From Scatophagus argus (taxonomy: Eukaryota > Chordata > Actinopteri > Scatophagidae): DNA of 64,000 nucleotides. The DNA lies in assembly GCF_020382885.2 (NCBI RefSeq), contig NC_058514.1, positions 10,774,249 to 10,838,248 of the forward strand, read 5' to 3'. Position numbers and translations under genes: made by a program. The notes under the pieces were generated by a model. That model was not told where the DNA came from and made no database searches. It saw only the letters and a list, made by a program, of their open reading frames with translations. Below, piece by piece: positions 58,611-64,000 of this stretch. Every line of letters starts with the position of its first letter. Position 1 is the first letter of the stretch.

Positions 58611-60271
58611 ACACAAGTACAAATGTCTATCTGTGTTGTGTTTTTCACCTTTGATACATTTGCACAGTTACATGCAGGGAAGAGGGAAGCCAAAGACCAA
58701 ATAATCATCATCATTGTGAATGGGATTGGATCCGTCTTTCCGTTTATACTTATTTGTGTACATGTCTCACCTTGCAGCCCTCACAGGCATGCACCCCATA
58801 GTGGAAGCCTGAAGCCTTGTCTGAGCACACCCGGCATTCCAAGTTGAGGGGGGTGAAGCTCTCCTCTGAGCCTGGCGTTGCTCCACAGACCCCGGTCGAC
58901 GGACTGGAGGCTGGGGTCAATGTGTCTTCAGCGCACAACAGAGCAGAAAGGAGACAATAGCAAGTGGTTTCACTAAACAACCATTTGAACAAATTCAATC
59001 TAAATTATAGCATCCGCTTTTTGAAAAAAACATTATGTCTAGTCTTAAAAACTGATTCACACATCTATTTACACAGGACAGCAGAGGACATAAGGCCTTC
59101 AGCAAACTGAGGGCACTTTATGAAATAGTTTGTTATTTTGGGAATCGTGCATATTAGCTTAGACAAGATGAGTAATACCACTCATTCAGTACACAATTAG
59201 CCAGTTATCTTACTTTAGCAAAGGATTATTTGAGTTTAGCATAAATAATGTTGATTTAGCTTAAGCTAACTGTCTGTTTTGAATGGATTTTAAAAAACAG
59301 ATTCAATGCTCTAGTAACAGACAGAGCCATGCTGGCTTTTTCCAGTCTTCTGCTTATGTTGTTATTTACAATGCGGGCTGAAAGCCAATTAGAACAATAT
59401 TCATACTAGACACTGAACTAACAAATCACAGTGAGTGAGTCAGCTGGTACAGATCAGGATCAGATCTGTTACTTTCCATGACAGAAACTGTATTTCACTT
59501 TATACACTGACAATTCCTGTTAAACAGGTCTCTGAGTATTTCAGATAAGTGTCTCTTGCATACTTAAATACTTTAAGTTGATGGGTCACACGCTGAAGTG
59601 CTGCTCAGGAATTTGGAGACAGCGTAACATAATATAATCGAGGAGAGGTGAAGGAATTGAGTCAGACACACAGTGTTTTGGCCGCTTTAGTGCATTTACA
59701 TGTGGGGAACAATGGAACCAAGAGGTCAAAAGGTCAGCGTTGTAATGATCCACATTACTTATTAGAAGGATCTCATGAACGAGATAATAAATAAACCCAG
59801 ACATGATTTTAAAAGCAAATCGGGACCGTCAACTTTGGCTACTCTACATCGCCCACAGGTGTGAGTGCGAGAATGTGTGGTTGTCTGTCTTTGTGTGTCG
59901 GCCCTGCGATTGACTGGCGACCAGTTCAGAGTGTACCCCACCCTGATGGATAAGCGGTATAGAAAATGGATGGATGGATGGGACTTTCAAGTTGTTCATA
60001 TATGAATTTATGTCTAAGTTTTTTTTCATGTACCCTGTTGCAATTCTTTGCTTTTTCTTTCAACTATGAGGCCACTGGACTACTCACCCAGTGCAATGGA
60101 GCTCTCAGACCCTGAGCCAGCGCTCTGGTACTCTGGGAAATCAAATCCCAGAGTGTCGTCTCCTATAGACTGGGAGATATCACAAAGATCCTCCATAAGG
60201 TCTCCACACAGTGGACTGTCCAGTAGGGAATCCCCCAGAGGGGATGGCGGGCTGAAGACATCTCCTGCCAT
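53589..60271 (-). CDS. ppara: Peroxisome proliferator-activated receptor alpha
   Basis: Seven coding exons (60271-60088, 58925-58771, 55733-55595, 54898-54699, 54609-54340, 54186-53943, 53833-53589) join in consistent phase to give 478 aa; human has 468. This nuclear receptor binds fatty acids, pairs with RXR on DR1 elements and drives fatty-acid oxidation genes. The N-terminus is of fish type ([20 protein letters not shown]). Zinc finger 1 is residues 92-112 with P-box CEGCKG (109-114). Finger 2 is 129-146 with the three-residue CxxxC D-box spacing typical of PPARs. The ligand domain runs from about residue 200 and ends [10 protein letters not shown], the AF-2 helix. Pocket residues equivalent to human S280, Y314, H440 and Y464 are kept as S291, Y325, H451 and Y474. 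Oddities are about 21 extra residues within 250-277 and Arg345 where human has Tyr334. Fish have two ppara paralogues, and I cannot say which this is. Confidence 0.97.
53943..54186 (-). CDS. ppara: ppara coding exon 6 (ligand-binding core)
   Basis: 244 nt, acceptor CTGTTAAG|GTGACT, donor GGAG|GTGCTG, a weak donor supported by reading phase and homology. It encodes [11 protein letters not shown] through FVAAIICCG. Arg345 is encoded at 54102-54100. Confidence 0.95.
54340..54609 (-). CDS. ppara: ppara coding exon 5 (beta strand, helix 2', omega loop, helix 3)
   Basis: 270 nt with the upstream acceptor CCCAG|CAG (54609), or 267 nt with the downstream one (54606), a tandem NAGNAG. Donor GATCAG|GTGGGT. 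It contains the omega-loop expansion at 54540-54457 and the helix 3 motif [12 protein letters not shown]. Confidence 0.95.
54699..54898 (-). CDS. ppara: ppara coding exon 4 (hinge, helices 1-2)
   Basis: 200 nt, acceptor GTGCACCAG|CTATCC, donor AAGCCG|GTAAAG. It begins [18 protein letters not shown]. The hinge after residue 180 is diverged from mammals. Confidence 0.95.
55595..55733 (-). CDS. ppara: ppara coding exon 3 (zinc finger 2)
   Basis: 139 nt, acceptor CCACCAG|GGTTTC, donor CACAATG|GTAAGG. It encodes [10 protein letters not shown] through GMSHN. The second finger is identical or nearly so to human. Confidence 0.96.
56687..56732. repeat. (CA)23 microsatellite in ppara intron
   Basis: Perfect CA run of 46 bp, the longest uninterrupted dinucleotide tract in the window. 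Confidence 0.95.
58579..58609. repeat. (TG)n microsatellite in ppara intron
   Basis: Perfect TG run. Confidence 0.9.
58771..58925 (-). CDS. ppara: ppara coding exon 2 (zinc finger 1)
   Basis: 155 nt, acceptor GCGCTGAAG|ACACA, donor TGCAAG|GTGAGA. It encodes the end of the A/B region and the first zinc finger, and is split within the P-box after CEGCK, as in other PPARs. Confidence 0.95.
59120..59340 (+). repeat. Diverged dispersed repeat in ppara intron
   Basis: Phrases such as GTTTGTTATTTTGGGAAT, TAGACAAGATGAGTAATACC and GAGTTTAGCATAAATAATG resemble a common fish repeat that contains TTAGCTTAGCATAAAGACTGG. It is heavily decayed. Confidence 0.35.
59836..59981 (+). mobile_element. 5'-truncated LINE/SINE 3' tail in ppara intron
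   Basis: GGTTGTCTGTCTTTGTGTGT, CGGCCCTGCGATTGACTGGC, GATAAGCGGTATAGAAAATG and a terminal (GGAT)n are the standard 3' tail of fish LINE/SINE insertions. Only the tail is present, as expected of a truncated retrotransposition, and it has a small internal deletion before GGATAAGCGG. Confidence 0.7.
60088..60271 (-). CDS. ppara: ppara coding exon 1
   Basis: The ATG at 60271 has a strong context, TTCACCATGG. The exon probably begins at 60290 after the acceptor TTCCTCCCAG, leaving 19 nt of 5' UTR, and ends at the donor CTGG|GTGAGT. It encodes residues 1-61 plus one base of the A/B transactivation region. Confidence 0.93.
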
Positions 60272-60290
60272 GGTGAAGATCAAACCAGAC

Positions 60291-63200
60291 CTGGGAGGAA
60301 CAACCCCTCACTCACCAGATTGTGATAAGAGGGGGAAAAGAATTAGCATGAGGACAATGGGTGATAACGATAACTTGAAATCCTGAGGCAGCCATTAGAT
60401 TGGTTGTGAGTTTCAAAATGACCACCTTTGGATAAATCCAAGTAAGGTTTTCGAGGTGGTGCGGACTTCTGACCTTTCATCCACACTAAGCCCACGTTTT
60501 ATTGTGGATTAGGACTGGAGGATATGATTAATATTACTCAATGTGTTCAGTGAGCATGACTTCTCTTGGGTAATATTGGATTTTGGAAGGTTTTTTCCAT
60601 CAGTGTGATATAATATCTTCATATAATATCCTTCTTCAATGACTTCATTTAATGACTTTATTTCTAGTTTATAAATTGATTGACTTTCCAGAAATTTACA
60701 ATAATTATCCATATTTTCCATTGCTCGTGTGGACAAGGAAAACAATGACACATTGAATGTCCGGGACTGGTGGCTACAAGTGTTTAATGGGGCCATCACT
60801 CAACAGAGGAAGAGCTTGGTTGGCAAGCAATAAGGCTGAAGTATACAATTACTATATTTATTACTTCAGGGGTTTTATAACATCTCACCAAAGGACTACA
60901 GTTGAAAATTAGCCAGCTGGCTAATACTGGCATATTAACGGAAATGCTGCCTAGTGTGCATTGTCCTTATAAATAAATAAATGAAATAAAATAATAACTA
61001 CCTTTCAACAAGCAACAGTAGCAAGATACATGGGTGCAGTTCATCATTCCTAGATTAATTTCCATACCCAAAGTATACAACACACAGGTTGTCACAAAGC
61101 TTTGATTCTGATTTATTGACCAACTCTGATTCTCCAGACACTTTTAAGATTGTACTGTATGGACACACAACTTCAGGTCATTTCCTATGTCCTGTCCGTC
61201 CTCTATGAATGGATCTTAAAGTATGTGTGGGAGGAGTCGTGTGGTGGAGCTCCCAGCTGCTCTCAGCAGGGTAAAGGACATCTGCTGGAGCCATCACACA
61301 ACATCACAGCACCATGGCCACGTTCTATAATGCTCTCCCAGCCTTCCAGCAATTCCTGGCAGCAGATATTACAAAGCTTACTGTCTGAAAGACCTGTATG
61401 GGTTAGTGATGATGCGATCATGAACAAAACAACTGAAGGATTAAGGTAAAAAAACAGGAATGTGCCCAGATAGAAGGTGGTTCTGTCCTTCCACACCTCC
61501 TAAACGTTTGCTCAAGACATTATCATCATATCATTTCATCTGTACTGCAATACTGACAAAGTTATACCATCTACACTGGACTCAGTAACATGCCTGGTGT
61601 GACATACCAAGAGATTTGGCTGCGGGGCCACTTCATAGCTCATCTGAGCACAATATCAAATCACAGTTTACACAGCTGCATACATGCGTAAGCCAAGAAT
61701 GGAAGAAACATTAGCTAATATGAGATTGTACAACTTTAACTTTTGCTGATAAGGACTTTAAGTGTCTTGGCTGCTGAACTAACGAACATGATAATTAGGT
61801 AAATGCACTCTATATCTGCTTGGGTAGAAAAGGTGCACTCTGTCACCTCTGGTTTGTTAGGTCAGACAGAGAGGACATGACTGATCAAAGCATGCTTGTT
61901 CTTGTTTATCTAGTCTTTGGGTTGCACCATTTCAGAGGACAGGTCCTCAGTCTACACTAAAGTCATTTATGTGTGGAGAAAGATTCAGGCCTGTACCTAG
62001 AGTGTACATACAGACTGCTCTGTGGAGACTGTGAAGTTGTACTGAGATAACCGGTGACTAACTTTTCTCTAACTGGTCTGTCGAGCTGCTCTGACGCACA
62101 ACGTGTGCCCTCTGGCAAACTGACTATACCCCTGGCAGTCAACAAAGACCTCTCCATCAAAGGGTAGATTAGGCAAACATGTTTTTCACTGCAACAGAAT
62201 GAACAGCATTTCAGTGCGTTCGGTTTCGCCCTAAATGTAACCCATGGATTTCCTTTTCTCGCTTGAAAATTTTGATTCCTACTTTCGATAAGCACATCCA
62301 ATCACAACACAAGCCTACAACCAATCTCCATATCTGGTTTTGACAATTTGGTTGTTTTGTGTGTCCCGACCTGTGGTCTGGCATGGATGTCTGTCGGGGT
62401 TAGTCAGTTCACTAATTAGTTCTTTGACAAATATTCATCTGCAGCCATTTTGATCATTGTTCAAGTTATTTTCCAAGCAAAAAAAAAAAAGGCCAAACAT
62501 TTGATAACTCCGCATTCTCAGATGTGCAGCCATAAGTGGTCACATTGTTTTGATGAATCCACAGATTCTGTAACTTAAGCCTATTTCATTCTCTCTCTCT
62601 CTCTGTTGTTAAATGTGAAATAGTTCAACAACAACTGACTTGACTTTTTTTCCCCCTTTCATAGATGACTACAGCCCAGCCCATGTTTCCCCATCACCTC
62701 AAAGAACATTGTGTTTTAAATCCCAGAGGAACTATAATCCCAGACAGGGGGCTGCTATCTTTAGGTCACAGAGGAAGAGGAAACAGGACTGAACTGCACT
62801 CAACAAAGCATGTTAGCAGATGACATCGAGGATACAACAGATCCGCAATGGAGAGAAAATCAAAAAATGTGTATTTCATCTATGCTCTTATTGTGAAAGT
62901 TTACTGTCAGCTGACACGTCTCGATCAGATTTGATCTCAAACCCACAATGTCATGTGAAACCAAAAAATGATGTGCACAGGAGATCCCCAGAGTGATTAA
63001 GACAAAGTTCTGCATTTACAAACTGCTATGTTTACCTGACACTATTTCTTGGTACAGCACAGACAACAAAGAGAAAAGTATGTCCAATAAACAAATATTT
63101 TCCGCCTTCACAATAGCGTGTCCTGTTCATCACAAAGCAGGTGAAGGCTAATCCGGAAATTACAAGAACATACACGAAGATAGTAGGAGCCTGCATTCCT

Positions 63201-63383
63201 CTTACAACTCTTATAACCTCTTATAACAGCATATGGACTTTCAAGAAAACCATATTTACTTGAGCTTTATCGCAGGAGGGATCAGTACTTTTAACTCCAG
63301 CACAATAAAAGTTAAGTTGGTTAAAATAGGCATTTAAGTTTTATAATCACAATTACATAACAGCAGAGAGCTCACAAACTACC
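60291..63383 (-). other. Upstream intron / 5' region of ppara
   Basis: No coding exon supported. Frames at 61150-61449 and 61963-62301 show no motif. It is probably the intron between a non-coding first exon and the ATG exon, if the promoter lies near 63.5 kb. Confidence 0.4.
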
Positions 63384-63622
63384 TCAGAGGCTGCTATGCC
63401 GAAGCATTTCCGCACGCTGTCACAGGGACGGACGGCTGTCTGTCTGTCTGTCTGTCTGTCTGTCACCAGAGGAGGGACGTGTTTTGGTCCCTTGCCGCTC
63501 CGACACGCCGGTTCAAGACTTGCTCTGCTAAAAAAAAAAAAAACAGACAAATTGACTCCCTGCTCTCGCTGTCAAACGTCCGCTCATCCTCCAACAGGAA
63601 GTAACGTAGCGACGACGGCGAC
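63384..63622. promoter_or_regulatory. Candidate bidirectional CpG-rich promoter
   Basis: CpG density rises sharply relative to the rest of the window, especially at 63470-63625. On the minus strand a possible donor CTGAG|GTAGTT at 63383/63382 could end a non-coding first exon of ppara. On the plus strand an open frame starts at 63623. A (CTGT)n tract sits between them. No TATA box is seen. All of this is inferred. Confidence 0.35.
63436..63464 (+). repeat. (CTGT)n tetranucleotide repeat
   Basis: Seven consecutive CTGT units within the candidate promoter/5' UTR. Confidence 0.95.
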
Positions 63623-63826
63623 ATGGCGTACACACCCCCCCGACACACCTATGGTTTTAACCAATGGACATACGGAGATCTAAAAGCGAGCCCGCCCAGC
63701 CTATTTTCTTCCCCGGTGGACGGAGATGTCACGGGACGCCTCGCGGACGTGTGCGAGGTGCTGTCATGTGCGTTGTCTCCTGAACAACGCAGTAACATGC
63801 CAGGTTGGCCACAAACACAACACCGG
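63623..63826 (+). CDS. First coding exon of an unidentified gene (partial)
   Basis: The ATG lies in context GGCGACATGG in CpG-rich DNA, followed by an open frame starting MAYTPPRHTYGFNQWTYGDL and rich in Pro, Ser, Asp and Val. The frame runs to a stop at 63895, but a splice donor CCGG|GTAAAC at 63827 would end the exon in phase 0 after 68 codons. Other GT sites (for example CCAG|GTTGGC near 63803) are weaker. The unusual Tyr/Trp-rich start and promoter-like surroundings favour a real gene, but I do not recognise the protein. The rest lies beyond the window. Confidence 0.45.
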
Positions 63827-64000
63827 GTAAACTCGGTGTCAGCCGACCCTGTCCTAAACCACTTACAACGAGGCCACTGCAAATCGCTTACGTAAATAAA
63901 CGTAACCAGGGTCAGCTCTTTCAGGATAATAATTGCGTAGGGCTAAATTTTGAAATCACGGTTTTTCAAAGTAAAACACTAAACCACACGAGGCTGCCAG

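Larger units (their letters stand above)
55734..58770 (-). other. ppara: ppara intron (3.0 kb) between the zinc-finger exons
   Basis: The largest coding-region intron. It contains a long (CA)n tract at 56687-56732 and (TG)n at 58579-58609. No nested gene is supported. Confidence 0.7.

Noticed and set aside
60292..64000. let-7 microRNA cluster upstream of ppara, as near human PPARA
   Set aside because: I searched by eye for the let-7 core (TGAGGTAGTAGGTTGT) and its complement and found none; the window may end before it.

Overview
This is vertebrate nuclear DNA, almost certainly from a teleost fish. It has short phase-consistent introns, long AT-rich intergenic DNA, abundant (CA)n microsatellites and several repeats I recognise as typical of teleosts: the CAGTGGTGG-ended MITE, a tRNA-derived SINE with a GGATGG tail, an internally deleted Tc1/mariner element and a degraded LINE. 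The encoded PPAR-alpha also has a fish-type N-terminus. There are no bacterial operons, CRISPR arrays or phage genes.

Layout. Positions 1-45.5 kb form a gene desert in which I support no protein-coding gene, only dispersed repeats, microsatellites and two hairpins. From 45.5 to 60.3 kb three genes lie head to tail on the minus strand. A two-exon CDK inhibitor of the p27Kip1 family (CDS 48160 to 47174) has a CCAAT/GC-box promoter near 48.5 kb. The three-exon cdpf1 gene (CDS 51825 to 50725) encodes 118 aa. The seven-coding-exon nuclear receptor ppara (CDS 60271 to 53589) encodes 478 aa. All exon joins were checked for splice sites and reading phase by hand. At the right edge, a CpG-rich segment near 63.4-63.6 kb may be a shared promoter for a ppara 5' UTR exon (minus) and the first exon of an unidentified plus-strand gene starting at 63623.

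Roles. PPAR-alpha is a ligand-activated, RXR-partnered transcription factor of lipid catabolism. The p27-like protein restrains cyclin/CDK complexes. CDPF1 is a small Cys-rich protein of unknown function. PPARA and CDPF1 are also neighbours in human, but CDKN1B is on another human chromosome, so the trio is a fish arrangement.

Most noteworthy points. The p27-like protein keeps the cyclin-binding RNLFG motif and the EWQ region, but lacks both regulatory tyrosines at the Y88/Y89 position and the C-terminal Thr-Pro degron. PPAR-alpha carries about 21 extra residues in the omega loop at the ligand entrance, a Tyr-to-Arg change at the position of human Y334, and a NAGNAG tandem acceptor. A diverged, collinear pair of ~240 bp segments about 1 kb apart (19.8 and 20.8 kb) has no known identity. 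I found no clearly novel multi-gene system.
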